Part shown: positions 47,482 through 59,592 of the stretch, in pieces
Layout of the letters: the number at the start of each line of letters is the position of its first letter
Position numbering within the stretch: position 1 is the first letter of the stretch
Source: Xanthomonas sp. AM6
GTDB taxonomy: Bacteria; Pseudomonadota; Gammaproteobacteria; Xanthomonadales; Xanthomonadaceae
Assembly (NCBI RefSeq): GCF_025665335.1
Contig: NZ_CP106869.1
Coordinates: forward strand, 3,436,501 to 3,500,500
Direction: 5' to 3'
Length of the DNA stretch: 64,000 nucleotides
Translations under genes and position numbers: made by a program
The notes under the pieces: model-generated
What the model was told of the DNA's origin: nothing
What the model saw: only the letters and a program-made list of their open reading frames with translations
Databases searched by the model: none

Positions 47482-50400
47482 TTATTGCCCGACGGCCGTG
47501 ACTTCGGCCGACCACGCGGAGCACCCGTTGTTGTTGCAGGCGCAGACCTTGAACTTCGCCGACAGGTTCGGCGCGCCGCTCACGGTACTGGCCGTCATCC
47601 GGTTGGGGCCGTTGTAGACGATCGGACCGTTGAGCATGTAGCTGGTCGCGCCCGTCGAAGCTCCCCAACTGGCGCTATAGCGCGTCTGGCTAGTGCTGGG
47701 CGTGGTGTAGTACGCCTTGAGATTTGTCGGCACCGGCGGTGGCAATGCCACAACCACCGTTCCCGTGCCGGACGTACCACTGCACCCCGAGCCGTTGCAC
47801 GCGCGGACGCGGTAGGCGTAGCTGCCATCGCCCTTGCCGGAGATTCCAGCACTGGTCCCGCCCCCGTTGTAGACCTGGCTCCAACTGTTGCCGCCGTTGT
47901 TGCTCTCTTCCAACTGGTAGCTGGAGGCCGTTGCCACCGCCGACCAACTCACGGAGTAACTGCCGGTGTTGCTGCTGCTGGGTACGGAGAGGCTTGGGGT
48001 AGATGGCGGCAACAACACGGTGGTAGTTGCGGTCGCCGAATAGGCACTGCAACCGGAGCCGTTGCAGGCGCGTACTCGGTAGGCGTAGTTGCCGTTGCCC
48101 TTGCCGGAGATCCCGGCGCTGGTCCCGCTCCCGTTGTAGATCTGGCCCCAATTGCTGCCGCCGTCGCCACTCTCGTCCAACTGATAGCTGGAGGCAGTCG
48201 CGACACCCGACCAACTCACGGAATAGCTGCCGTTGCCGCTGCTGCCGGGCACGGAAAGACTGGGTGTGGACGGCGGCAACAACACCGTAGTCGTCGCAGT
48301 CGCCGAATAAGCTCCGCAGCCAGAGCCGTTGCATGCGCGTACGCGGTAGGCATAGCTGCCGTTGCCCTTGCCGGAAATGGCAGCACTGGTCCCAGCGGCG
48401 TTGTAGATCTGCGACCAACTGCTGCCGCCATTGCCGCTCTCTTCCAGCTGGTAGCTCGACGCCGTGGCGACGCTGGACCAGCTCACCGAGTAGCTGCCGC
48501 TGGCGCTGCTGCCGGGCGCCGACAGGTTCGGTGCGGACGACGGCGGCAACGCCACGGTCGTGGTTGCGGTCGCCGAATAGGCGCTACACCCACTGTTGTT
48601 GCACGCGCGCACTCGATAGGCATAGCCGCCGTTGCCCTTGCCGCTGATCGCTGTACTGGTGCCGCTGGCGTTGTAGATCTGCGACCAGCTGCTGCCGCCG
48701 TTACCGCTTTCGTCCAGTTGATAACTGGTGGCGGACGTCACCAAGGTCCAGCTCACCGAATAGCTGCCAGTGGCGTTGCCAGCAGGAGCGGACAAGCTCG
48801 GTGCGCTTGCAGGAGGTAGCTGGACCACAGTGGCGCCCGTGTTCGAGTACGCACTGCAGCCGCCCGCGTTGCAGGCGCGGACACGGTAGCTGTAGGTGCC
48901 GCTGCCCTTGCCGCTGATCACCTTGGTAGTGTCGTTGGCACTGTAGATCTGCGACCAGGATGTGCCGCCATTGCTGCTTTCCTCCAGCGGGTAGCTGGTA
49001 CTGGCGGCAACGCTCGTCCAGGAGACGGTGTAGCTGCCGGTGCTGTTGGCGGACGGCGCGCTCAGCGCAGGCGCGGACGATGGCGCCGGCGGCGGCGGCA
49101 GCACGGCGGTGGTGGTCGAGACGCCGGCGACCAAGCTCCCGGCCACGTAGACGTACGCCATGGCCTTGCCCTGGCGCAGGTCGTCGGCATACAGCAGCTG
49201 TCCATCGCGGTTGTAGAAGCTGCGCTTGCCACCGGTGGTGTAGTCCAGCACCCGACGGCCGGCGCCGTCGTATGCGTAGCTGGCCTTGCCGGCAACGCTG
49301 CGCAGCCGGTTCCCATAGTCGAACTGGTACAGCTCGCCATTCTTGTTGGACAGGTTGCCCTGTACATCGTAGGCCAGGCCGATGACGGTCGATCCGCCGG
49401 CGCCCTGGGTCACGTTGCTCAGGCGATTGTGCGCATCGTAGACATAGCTGTGATCGCGCCCATGCACACGGACGCTGGCCAGGTTGTCGAGCACGTCGTA
49501 GGAGTAGCGCGCGACATTGTCGCCGCCAAACATCACCGACTCTGCCGTGATCAACCGATCCAGGCCGTCGTAGGTCATGCTGCGGGTCTGCCGCGTCGTC
49601 GCATAATCGGTGACCGAGGCGACATTGGCATTGGCGTCATAGGCGTAGGCCATGTCCAGTGGGCCGCCGCCACCGACATCGCTGCTGCGCGCGGGCAATT
49701 GCCGCGCGTTCTGCGCCATCGTGTGGGCGATGCCGTTGCCGTAGGTGAATTGCTTGACCGCGCCGTTGGGGTAGTAGCTGATGCCCGTGGCGTACGTACC
49801 TGCCTGGGTAGGCTGACCCAAGGCATTGGGCGCGTAGTCCACGCTCAAGCCGGGCGATGTCTGTACGGCCAGATGGCCGTTGGCGTTGTAGGCGTACCCG
49901 GCGGACCAATCGACGTCACCCCATTGCAGCCGCTCGCTGCTGGGCAGGCGCCGCTTGTTGTAACCGTAAGTCGTGGTGACCGCATTGCCCGAGGCGTCAC
50001 TGGCGACCATCGAGGCGACCAGGCCGTCCGGCTGGTAGGTGTAGGTGGTATTGCCGTTGCCGTCGGGGAAGGTGAGCGTCTTGATCCGGTTGCGCGCATC
50101 GTAGGTGCGGGCGGCCTTGCGTGCGGCGATCGGCGCCGCTGTGCCGCTGGCATCGCAGGCGGTCGAGGGGTCCAGACCGGCCGCCGACCAAGCGAGGTTA
50201 CCGGCGCCATCGTAGGCGGACAGGGTCGCACCGGTTTCCGGCTCGACGCTGCGGCACAGTTGCTGATAGCCGTCGTAGGTGAAGCTGCGCGTCACCGCGA
50301 TGCTGCCGTCCGCATTACGGCGGGTCAGCGACAGCGGCTTGCCGTACGTGTCGCGCCCAATGTCCATGTAGGCGCCTTCGGGAAGGCTCAAGCTCACTGG

Positions 50401-53028
50401 CCAGTCCAAGATCGGCTGGTCGAACACCATGTAGCCCGTGATGTTGCTCTGATTCCTGGGGTTGGTGGTCTGGGTCAGGAACCCGGACAGGTATTGGGTG
50501 GTGGTGGTCAGCAGGCCCAGCTCGCTGTCCTGGGAAACCGATGTGGTCCGGCCCAGGGCGTCGTACTCGGTCCAGGTTCCCGTTCCCAGTTGGTCGGTGG
50601 TACCCGGATAGGAAGCGAACAGCACACGCCCAGCGTGGTCGTACTGGTAACGATTGAAGCGTTGCGTGGCCGCGACGTTGGCCGTGTCCTGCTCTTGCAC
50701 CAACAATGGACGAAACAGCCCATCGAAGTAGGTGATCTTCCTGCTGTTCCCGGTTGCGATCGTCTGCCGCCAGTGCCCGGAGCCAATACCGAACTCGGCC
50801 GCATCGACACGCTCGAACGACAGCGTGGTCGGCGCCCACGCCACGGTATCGCCCGAGGGATAGGCGATGCCGCTGATGCGCCCCATCGCATCGTACGTGT
50901 AGGACGTCGTATAGCCGTTCTCATCGGTCACCGAGTCGATCAAGCCGCGATTGCTGACCACGGCCGAGTCGCTGGTTCCATCCGCATAGGCAATGTTCTG
51001 CGGCAGGCCGAGCTTCCATCCCCCCAGCGTGGTGGTGTTGCTGTTGCCATCGGTCACCGACGCCACCGTGCCATCGGTGTTGTAGCCGATCGACTGGATC
51101 AGTTTGCCGAAACGGCTGATCTGCGTGGGCAGCGCAGTCGCAGCGTCGTAGCTGGTGCTCGACATGACCTCTGCCGCACCCGGTGCCGTCTTGGTCACCG
51201 AGGCCACTTGCCCCAGCACCCACTTGCCCAGGTTGTCGCTGTAGGCGGTGGCCTCGGTCCGGGAGTTCCCCAGCGTACTGGAACGGGTGACGCTGGTCGG
51301 GCGCGCGAACACGTCGTAGGCATTCACCAGCGACTGGAACGAAACGCCCTGCTGCGTGATCGTGGTCCGCTTCAGCGGACGCAGCCCCGATGTCGAGATA
51401 TCGTCGTTGTTGCCCATATTGTCGGAGCCGACAAGATTCGGGAACGGCATGGCAGCGACATCCGCGGTGGCGACATACTCGTTCTCGCTCGTGCTCAGGA
51501 TCGTCACGACATCGCCTGAGCCGCTATTGGTCACTGTCCCGGTCTCCGCTCCCAGGTCCACGCCTTCGTTGAGCTGGTACCACGCACCGAACTTGTAGCG
51601 TTTGAAGTCGTTGTCCGGACCGCGCACCTCGGTCTGCATCGACTTGCTGCAGGTCAGCTCGGGGTTGGGCAGATCCGTGCGGGCGCAGGTTTCCTCGTAG
51701 GCCAGTGGCCGTGCGCCGATGTCATAGGTATAGGTCCACTGCATCGACGGCAGGCCGGGCCCGGTGATCGACTTGCTGACCAGCGTCAGGGCATCCGAGA
51801 AGTTCGGAATGGTCAGATATTGGTAGGTGGTACTGGGGCCCGCGGCATCGAGGAAGCTGTTGCACTGTTTGGGAATGTTGTGGCGAAAATGCCGCTTCAC
51901 CGAGAACGCGTAGGTTGCGGTCGCGTTGCTCGGCAAGGTCACCGCATAGGTGAAATCTCCGCTGGAAGGTTCCGGCAGCGGACACCGGGGGGTGTTCGTA
52001 TACAGGGGCAACGAAGGGCTGGGAAGGATTTCCATGTTGCCGGTCTGGACATAGCGCGACTGGGCACCATCGGGCTGCGTCACCGTCAACGACTTGTCGC
52101 CATAGGCATATGTCCAATTTCCCACACTGGACTCGACTGCGGTGATGTTGCCGCCGGAGGTGCCGGTCACACTGATGTAGCGGCCGTCGCTGGCATCGAT
52201 CCGCGACAGCTGGTCGCCGTTGTAGGTGTAGGTGACCCAGTTGCCGAAACGGTCCTCGATGCGCGTCGCCAGGAAGAAGACCGCCAAACGGCTCATAGAC
52301 GCGTTGGCGGAATAGTTGCCAATGCGCTTGGAGATGCCGGGATGCGCCTTGCTGACCACCCAGTCGAAATAATACTTGTCGCCCTCCGGCGACAGCGCCA
52401 CAAATCCCTCGCCCGGATATCCGTTCTTGGTGCTGGCCAGACAGGAGATGCGCCAAAAGTTCTTGGTGATCCATGGGTAGCTGGTGCCGTTGCTCGGCGC
52501 CGGCAGCTGACTGGCGGGTTCGTCCAGCATCGCCTGCTCGCCGGAACCAGGAATGTGCATCCAGTTTCCCGACCAGTAGTCCGAGGCGGTCAAGGTGTAG
52601 TTCGGCGGCTGCGCGGGTTGACTGCAGCGGCTGTTCGGGCTGGAGCCGTACACCTGCCAGCCGTTCGTGCTGAAGACGCCTTTGAGATAGGGCACATCGA
52701 GCGATCCGCCGACGCCGAACCCGCCCAGTTTGCCGCTACGGCCCGCGCCCTCGTCCTCGATGACATGCGAACGTTGCAGCCGGACGGGGAGCTTGCTGTT
52801 GCCTGGAATGTCGATATCGGTCCAGTTGAACTCCACCGCACCGTTCTTCAGGCTGACCTGTTCGCCGAAAGAGTCGACGCTCAGCCGACCGATGTCCTGC
52901 GACTGCTTGATGCGCTCGATATATTTCTGATCGAACCTCAACTCCTGCGCATTGGCTAGCGTCACGAACGCCATCGCCAATAGGGCCGCGCCTGCGCGCA
53001 GACGAAGAAACGTAGCGGACGTATCCAT
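47482..53028 (-). CDS. large exported RHS/YD-repeat protein ending in a fibronectin III array
   Basis: 1848-residue protein with a signal peptide (MDTSATFLRLRAGAALLAMA ... cut near ANA-Q); the frame is open to 53067, but 53028 gives the signal. Residues about 40-600 are an N-terminal beta-rich region with RHS-like strands. From about 640 to 1300 there are many YD repeats, such as YTYDAMGRISGIAYPSGD, EYDALGRTTSVSQDS, YVYDAHNRLSNVTQG and YAYDGAGRRVLDYTTGG. Instead of the usual RHS core and toxin, the shell is interrupted after YVYVAGSLVAGVSTTTAV by a Pro linker, five tandem FnIII domains (about 1315-1765) and one divergent domain. The missing core is in the next gene. Surface or secreted; export beyond the periplasm is not explained here. 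Confidence 0.85.
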   Translation of the reverse strand: MDTSATFLRLRAGAALLAMAFVTLANAQELRFDQKYIERIKQSQDIGRLSVDSFGEQVSLKNGAVEFNWTDIDIPGNSKLPVRLQRSHVIEDEGAGRSGKLGGFGVGGSLDVPYLKGVFSTNGWQVYGSSPNSRCSQPAQPPNYTLTASDYWSGNWMHIPGSGEQAMLDEPASQLPAPSNGTSYPWITKNFWRISCLASTKNGYPGEGFVALSPEGDKYYFDWVVSKAHPGISKRIGNYSANASMSRLAVFFLATRIEDRFGNWVTYTYNGDQLSRIDASDGRYISVTGTSGGNITAVESSVGNWTYAYGDKSLTVTQPDGAQSRYVQTGNMEILPSPSLPLYTNTPRCPLPEPSSGDFTYAVTLPSNATATYAFSVKRHFRHNIPKQCNSFLDAAGPSTTYQYLTIPNFSDALTLVSKSITGPGLPSMQWTYTYDIGARPLAYEETCARTDLPNPELTCSKSMQTEVRGPDNDFKRYKFGAWYQLNEGVDLGAETGTVTNSGSGDVVTILSTSENEYVATADVAAMPFPNLVGSDNMGNNDDISTSGLRPLKRTTITQQGVSFQSLVNAYDVFARPTSVTRSSTLGNSRTEATAYSDNLGKWVLGQVASVTKTAPGAAEVMSSTSYDAATALPTQISRFGKLIQSIGYNTDGTVASVTDGNSNTTTLGGWKLGLPQNIAYADGTSDSAVVSNRGLIDSVTDENGYTTSYTYDAMGRISGIAYPSGDTVAWAPTTLSFERVDAAEFGIGSGHWRQTIATGNSRKITYFDGLFRPLLVQEQDTANVAATQRFNRYQYDHAGRVLFASYPGTTDQLGTGTWTEYDALGRTTSVSQDSELGLLTTTTQYLSGFLTQTTNPRNQSNITGYMVFDQPILDWPVSLSLPEGAYMDIGRDTYGKPLSLTRRNADGSIAVTRSFTYDGYQQLCRSVEPETGATLSAYDGAGNLAWSAAGLDPSTACDASGTAAPIAARKAARTYDARNRIKTLTFPDGNGNTTYTYQPDGLVASMVASDASGNAVTTTYGYNKRRLPSSERLQWGDVDWSAGYAYNANGHLAVQTSPGLSVDYAPNALGQPTQAGTYATGISYYPNGAVKQFTYGNGIAHTMAQNARQLPARSSDVGGGGPLDMAYAYDANANVASVTDYATTRQTRSMTYDGLDRLITAESVMFGGDNVARYSYDVLDNLASVRVHGRDHSYVYDAHNRLSNVTQGAGGSTVIGLAYDVQGNLSNKNGELYQFDYGNRLRSVAGKASYAYDGAGRRVLDYTTGGKRSFYNRDGQLLYADDLRQGKAMAYVYVAGSLVAGVSTTTAVLPPPPAPSSAPALSAPSANSTGSYTVSWTSVAASTSYPLEESSNGGTSWSQIYSANDTTKVISGKGSGTYSYRVRACNAGGCSAYSNTGATVVQLPPASAPSLSAPAGNATGSYSVSWTLVTSATSYQLDESGNGGSSWSQIYNASGTSTAISGKGNGGYAYRVRACNNSGCSAYSATATTTVALPPSSAPNLSAPGSSASGSYSVSWSSVATASSYQLEESGNGGSSWSQIYNAAGTSAAISGKGNGSYAYRVRACNGSGCGAYSATATTTVLLPPSTPSLSVPGSSGNGSYSVSWSGVATASSYQLDESGDGGSNWGQIYNGSGTSAGISGKGNGNYAYRVRACNGSGCSAYSATATTTVLLPPSTPSLSVPSSSNTGSYSVSWSAVATASSYQLEESNNGGNSWSQVYNGGGTSAGISGKGDGSYAYRVRACNGSGCSGTSGTGTVVVALPPPVPTNLKAYYTTPSTSQTRYSASWGASTGATSYMLNGPIVYNGPNRMTASTVSGAPNLSAKFKVCACNNNGCSAWSAEVTAVGQ
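47735..49085. repeat. five tandem 267-270 bp repeats encoding FnIII domains
   Basis: Landmark TGCCG/TGCCAG positions at 47961, 48228, 48495, 48765 and 49035 give periods of 267, 267, 270 and 270 bp (89-90 residues). Each unit encodes GSYSVSWS...SSYQLEES, GGSSWSQIY, GKGNGSYAYRVRAC and NGSGCSAYS, so each domain keeps a Cys-x4-Cys pair near its end. High identity between units suggests recent duplication and copy-number variation. Confidence 0.88.
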
Positions 53029-53520
53029 GTGTATCTCGAGATCGATCGACGACCAATAGATGGCCATGCCTCGCCCGCGCCATGGAATGCACCCATGTGC
53101 CGCAGGAGACTGAGTTCAATGCATGAGCTTGCAGCGCCGACCAGGTCGATCGAACGCAGCAGCCAACAACGACGCTTACGTCGCTGGTATCCGTTGGCAT
53201 GAAACGGCGCCTACCGTTGCGGCAGGCACGACAGCACTCGAATGACGACCATGTTTTCCCCTGATTTCGACACCATGCACCGATGCGCTTCAGCTCGATA
53301 CGCAGCAGAGCACAAGCCCTTCGCAGACGGTACAGCCATCAATCCACAGCAGCCTTGCACCGCCGATCACCCGCGCTGCAACTGTGATAGAGCGCACTTG
53401 GGATTGTCAAGAGGAGTTCGATGCCCAAGGGCAAGTTGTATGAAACGTGGGCAATGGGACAAGCAGACCAACGAAATTTCCCAAGACACGTCCAGGCGAC
53501 GCGGCCGCCAGAGCGACGGC
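53029..53520. other. region upstream of the RHS gene, no confirmed gene
   Basis: About 490 bp. It should hold the promoter of the RHS operon (minus strand), but no convincing -35/-10 was found. A plus-strand ATG at 53421 with AGGAG upstream opens a frame that soon runs antisense to the acetyltransferase gene, so it is not accepted as a gene. Confidence 0.45.
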
Positions 53521-54051
53521 TCAATCGTCCGCCAGCCGCGCCCAGCGCTCGTGGTCGCGCCACACCCCGCCGATGCGCAGGTAGCGCGGCGAATAGCCTT
53601 CGCGGCGGAAGCCGGCGCGTTGCACCAGCGCCAGCGAGCGCGCGTTGTCGGGCTGGATGTTGGCCTCCACGCGGTGCAGGCCCAGGTCGGTGAACGCGTA
53701 GGCCACGCACAGCCGCAGCGCGTGGGTCATCAGCCCGCGGCCTTCGCAGCCGGCCATCGCGTGGTAGCCCAGGTAGGCGCTCTGGAAGCAGCCGCCGACG
53801 ATCTGGCTGAAGGTGAACAGGCCGGCGACTTCGCCGCTGTCGCGCGCGCGCGCCAGCAGCGCGACGTTGCTGCCGTCCAGGGTCTGCGCGTACCAGGCAT
53901 TGAAACCGGGCACGTCGGTGAACGGATACGCCCACGGACGATGCAGGTCGACGCTGGCGCGGTGCGCCTGGACCAGCGCCAGGCCGTCGCGGCGGCGTAC
54001 CCGCGCCAACGACACGGCGGCGTCCGCGGCCTGGCTGGCGCTCTGGCCCAT
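53521..54051 (-). CDS. RimJ-like GNAT N-acetyltransferase
   Basis: 176-residue acetyltransferase of the RimI/RimJ/RimL type. The core motifs are DSGEVAGLFTFSQIVGG, then AYLGYHAMAGCEGRGLMTHA (motif A), LGLHRVEANIQPDNARSLAL and VQRAGFRREGYSPRYLRIGG, which is the typical RimJ/L ending (G-F-x-x-E-G). The substrate is a protein N terminus or a small molecule; this cannot be decided. It begins 4 nt after the stop of the next upstream gene on the minus strand, so they are co-transcribed. Confidence 0.88.
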   Translation of the reverse strand: MGQSASQAADAAVSLARVRRRDGLALVQAHRASVDLHRPWAYPFTDVPGFNAWYAQTLDGSNVALLARARDSGEVAGLFTFSQIVGGCFQSAYLGYHAMAGCEGRGLMTHALRLCVAYAFTDLGLHRVEANIQPDNARSLALVQRAGFRREGYSPRYLRIGGVWRDHERWARLADD

Positions 54052-54055
54052 GGTC

Positions 54056-54466
54056 TCAGCCCGGCAGCGCCGCGCTGTCGCCGCGCTGCATGACCTGCGC
54101 GTGGCGGGCCTTGAACTCGTCGAAGCTCAGCCCCTGGGCCTGCGCATCGGCGTGCGCGGCGTCCTTCAGCGCGTCCGAATACACCAGCCGCACCGGGGTG
54201 CCGGCGCGCTCGTGCAGCTCGGCGGCCTGCATGATCAGCGACAGCACCTGCGCCGCGCTCTCGCTCTGTCCGGCGATGCGCCCGTCCATGCCCAGCACCC
54301 ACTCGCCGTCGCGGCGCACGATGCCGGCCAGCAGCGTGCGCTGCTGGTCGCGCAGCTCGGCATGCGGTTCGATCGGGGTGGCCGCGGCGGCCGCCTCGCC
54401 GCGGTGGCGCAGGCGTTCGGCAAGCTTCTTGCGCACGTCGCGGCGCTGCTTGGACTGGATGGACAT
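54056..54466 (-). CDS. small protein of unknown function
   Basis: 136-residue soluble protein that I do not recognise. A very basic N terminus (MSIQSKQRRDVRKKLAERLR) precedes a central mixed region with LRDQQRTLLAGIVRRDGEWV and LGMDGRIAGQSESAAQVLSL, and a hydrophilic end. The basic start may bind nucleic acid. AGGA lies at the right distance before the ATG at 54466. It is followed at 4 nt by the RimJ-like gene. Confidence 0.7.
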   Translation of the reverse strand: MSIQSKQRRDVRKKLAERLRHRGEAAAAATPIEPHAELRDQQRTLLAGIVRRDGEWVLGMDGRIAGQSESAAQVLSLIMQAAELHERAGTPVRLVYSDALKDAAHADAQAQGLSFDEFKARHAQVMQRGDSAALPG

Positions 54467-54519
54467 GCGGTTTCCTCAACGGTGACCCGACGACGATAGC
54501 CGAACCGTGGCGCCGGCGC

Positions 54520-55770
54520 TCACACCGGATCGGCCGGCTCCAGCTGCGGCACCTGCGTGCCGGGCCGTGGCAGGCGCTTGCCGCTGCGCCGCTCCCAGCG
54601 CCAGAACGCCCAGCCGAGCAGGAAGAACGCGCCCGAGCCCAGCGCCAGGTGGATCGGCCGGGCGCTGAGCAACGGCGACAGCACCCCGGCCACCACCGCG
54701 TTGACCATCAGCTGGGTGAAGGCCTGCAGCGACGAGGCCAGCCCGCGCTGGCGCGGGTACATGTCCAGCACCGCCAGCGCCAGGATCGGGAAGATCAGCG
54801 CCATGCCCACGCCGGCGACGAAGATCGGCAGCACCGCCCACGGCAGCGCGATCTGCGGCGCGATCGCGGTGTAGGCGATGTTGCCGACCATCGACACGCC
54901 GCAGCAGATGAAGCCGATGCGCACCTGCCGCATCGGCCCGATGCGCCCGGCCATGCGCCCGGACAGGAACGAGCCCAGGGTCATGCCGCCGATGGTCGGG
55001 ATGAACAGCCAGGCGAAGTCGCGCTCGGTCAGGTGCAGCAGGTCGATGACGAACACCGGCGCCGAGGCGATGTACAGGAACACGCCGCCGAAGTTGAACG
55101 CGCCGGCCGCGGCCAGGCGCTGGAAGCGCGCATTGAACGCGATCGCGATGTAGTCGCGCAGCAGCGTGCGCGGCGCCAGCGGCGTGCGCGCCTCCGGCGG
55201 ATGCGTCTCCGGCATCCAACGCAAGGTGGCCACCAGCAACAGCAGCGAGAAGCCGACCAGGAACCAGAAGATCAGCGGCCAGCCGGCGCCGGTGGCCAGC
55301 AGCCAGCCGCCGATGATCGGCGCGATCGCCGGGGCGATGCCGAAGATCATCGACACCTGGCTCATCAGCCGCTGCGCGTCGTGGCCCTGGTACAGGTCGC
55401 GGATCACCGCGCGGCCGACGATCATGCCTACGCCGGCGGAAAAGCCCTGCAGCGCGCGGAACGCCAGCAGCGTGTCCAGGTCGCGCGACAGCGCGCAGCC
55501 GGCCGAGGCCAGGATGAACACCACCAGCCCACCGACGATCACCCGCTTGCGGCCCCAGGCATCGGACAGCGGCCCGTGCGCCAGGCCCATCACCGCGTAG
55601 GCCAGCAGGTACACGCTGATCGTCTGCTGGATCGCCACCGGATCGGCGCGCAGGCGCTGCGCCAGCTGCGGGAACGCCGGGAAGATGGTGTCGATCGAGA
55701 ACGGACCGAACATCGCCAGCCCGGCCAGCAGCAGTGCCAGGCGGCGGGTCGAGATCGTCGGGAGCGTCAT
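54520..55770 (-). CDS. MFS drug-efflux transporter, Bcr/CflA type
   Basis: 416-residue inner-membrane protein with 12 predicted helices of the DHA1 Bcr/CflA subfamily. Conserved motif A between helices 2 and 3 reads LAHGPLSDAWGRKRVIVGG (near residue 65), and FRALQGFSAGVGMIVGRAVI is motif C-like. The opening MTLPTISTRRLALLLAGLAM and PFSIDTIFPAFPQLAQRL match the subfamily. It exports drugs or small metabolites by proton antiport; the substrate cannot be predicted. The frame is open upstream to 56205, but only as a shadow over the riboswitch. ATG at 55770. Confidence 0.9.
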   Translation of the reverse strand: MTLPTISTRRLALLLAGLAMFGPFSIDTIFPAFPQLAQRLRADPVAIQQTISVYLLAYAVMGLAHGPLSDAWGRKRVIVGGLVVFILASAGCALSRDLDTLLAFRALQGFSAGVGMIVGRAVIRDLYQGHDAQRLMSQVSMIFGIAPAIAPIIGGWLLATGAGWPLIFWFLVGFSLLLLVATLRWMPETHPPEARTPLAPRTLLRDYIAIAFNARFQRLAAAGAFNFGGVFLYIASAPVFVIDLLHLTERDFAWLFIPTIGGMTLGSFLSGRMAGRIGPMRQVRIGFICCGVSMVGNIAYTAIAPQIALPWAVLPIFVAGVGMALIFPILALAVLDMYPRQRGLASSLQAFTQLMVNAVVAGVLSPLLSARPIHLALGSGAFFLLGWAFWRWERRSGKRLPRPGTQVPQLEPADPV

Positions 55771-56025
55771 GCGGGAGATCCTGGAAGGCCGGTCGCGCCA
55801 GCCGGACGGCGGCGAACGCGCGACGGCACCGCCCGGCGGGGGGCGGCGCTTGGGGAAAGGGTGTAGGCCCATGATAAGCCCTGGCGGACGCCGCGTTAAG
55901 CGCCGCCCCGCCCCTGCCGGGCCGCGCAGCGGGAGGACAGCCATCGCGTTCAGCCAGCGTCGCCCGCGCCGCCAGCAGCCGCGCGCTGCCGCCGTGGAGG
56001 CCGCCGTGGAGGCCGCCGGCCACGC

Positions 56026-56031
56026 TATAAT
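56026..56031 (+). promoter_or_regulatory. -10 element of the gcvP riboswitch transcript
   Basis: A perfect TATAAT, with initiation expected about 56038, directly before the riboswitch. No good -35. A 12-bp direct duplication (GCCGCCGTGGAG, about 55990-56013) lies where the -35 should be. Confidence 0.6.
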
Positions 56032-56044
56032 CGCCGGGCAGCAT

Positions 56045-56217
56045 GGTGGGAGAAGCGGGGCGACCCGCTGCCGAAGGCGCAAACGCCCGTAATCGCTCAG
56101 GCCCGATACCACCCGCACCAAGACTCTGGAGAGACCGGTCCAACCCGGCGCCGAAGGGGCACGAAGCGCAGCGCATGCCGCCGCCGCTTCCAAACTCTCA
56201 GGCAAAAGGACAGAGGG
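56045..56217 (+). ncRNA. tandem glycine riboswitch
   Basis: Two aptamers are recognisable. The first (about 56045-56115) has GGTGGGAGA, GCTGCCGAAGGCGC, and GCTCAGGCCCGATACCACC. The second (about 56123-56217) has CTCTGGAGAGACC, GCGCCGAAGGGGCACG and CTCTCAGGCAAAAGGACAGA. These are the hallmark segments of cooperative glycine aptamers, which usually switch on glycine catabolism genes when glycine is abundant. Between it and gcvP, hairpins at 56223-56242 (GGGAAG/CTTCCC) and 56242-56271 (CGTCGG/CCGACG) may be the expression platform. Confidence 0.93.
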
Positions 56218-56324
56218 GCATTGGGAAGACCTGTGGCTTCCCGTCGGTCGTGCCCGCAGTTGCGGCCGACGGCGGCATCCGTGCGTCCCCCGCCCTTCGT
56301 GCCCTCCTCTGCCGGACGACCGCC

Positions 56325-59186
<2,862 letters not shown>

Positions 59187-59211
59187 TCCGCCCGCCGCGT
59201 CCCGTCCCGAC

Positions 59212-59244
59212 ACGCCAGTCCCGCATCGGGGCTGGCGTTTTTTT
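59212..59244 (+). terminator. gcvP terminator
   Basis: ACGCCAGTCCC pairs with GGGGCTGGCGT around GCATC and is followed by T7 (59238-59244). It lies 26 nt after the gcvP stop. Confidence 0.93.
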
Positions 59245-59592
59245 GCGGCAGGCCTGCGCTTCGCCGGCCCCTGGCAGGCGCCGTGGCCGCGCTGTCCGTT
59301 CTTCGATCCGGACGCGATCGCATGCGAAAGCGACGCCGGGTGAGCCTGCTGCCGTGGCGGGCTTCATCGGTCGTGCGCATCGCGACCGATGATGCAAACC
59401 GGGAGCCGTTTCATGCCTGGCCGGCCGCGAACACTGTGCGGAACGCACGGCCGAGGCAGGCCCGGTCCATGCGGCCACGCAGTCGCGCTCGTCACGCCGC
59501 TCACCCGATCCGGCGGTTCGGTGCCGCTGCCCGCCGCTTCATTCCGATACCGCGGAAACGCCCTTTGCTCGGCGCGCTGGCTGGCGTGGCGC
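59245..59592. other. intergenic region, nothing recognised
   Basis: About 350 bp between the gcvP terminator and the 3' end of a minus-strand gene. No credible coding, RNA or repeat signal. Confidence 0.5.

Noticed and set aside
47471..47668. Upstream extension of the RHS tip frame
   Set aside because: It overlaps the 3' end of the long RHS gene in another frame; the signal peptide and ribosome site at 47470 are decisive.
47735..49085. Regular repeats that could suggest a CRISPR array
   Set aside because: The period is 267-270 bp, the repeats are coding and in frame, and they give FnIII domains.
49429..51519. 696-codon plus-strand frame opposite the RHS gene
   Set aside because: The minus-strand frame has YD repeats and a signal peptide; this one has none.
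53421..53693. Plus-strand ORF with AGGAG before its ATG
   Set aside because: Most of it lies antisense to the RimJ-like gene, and the sequence turns Arg/Pro-rich after about 25 codons.
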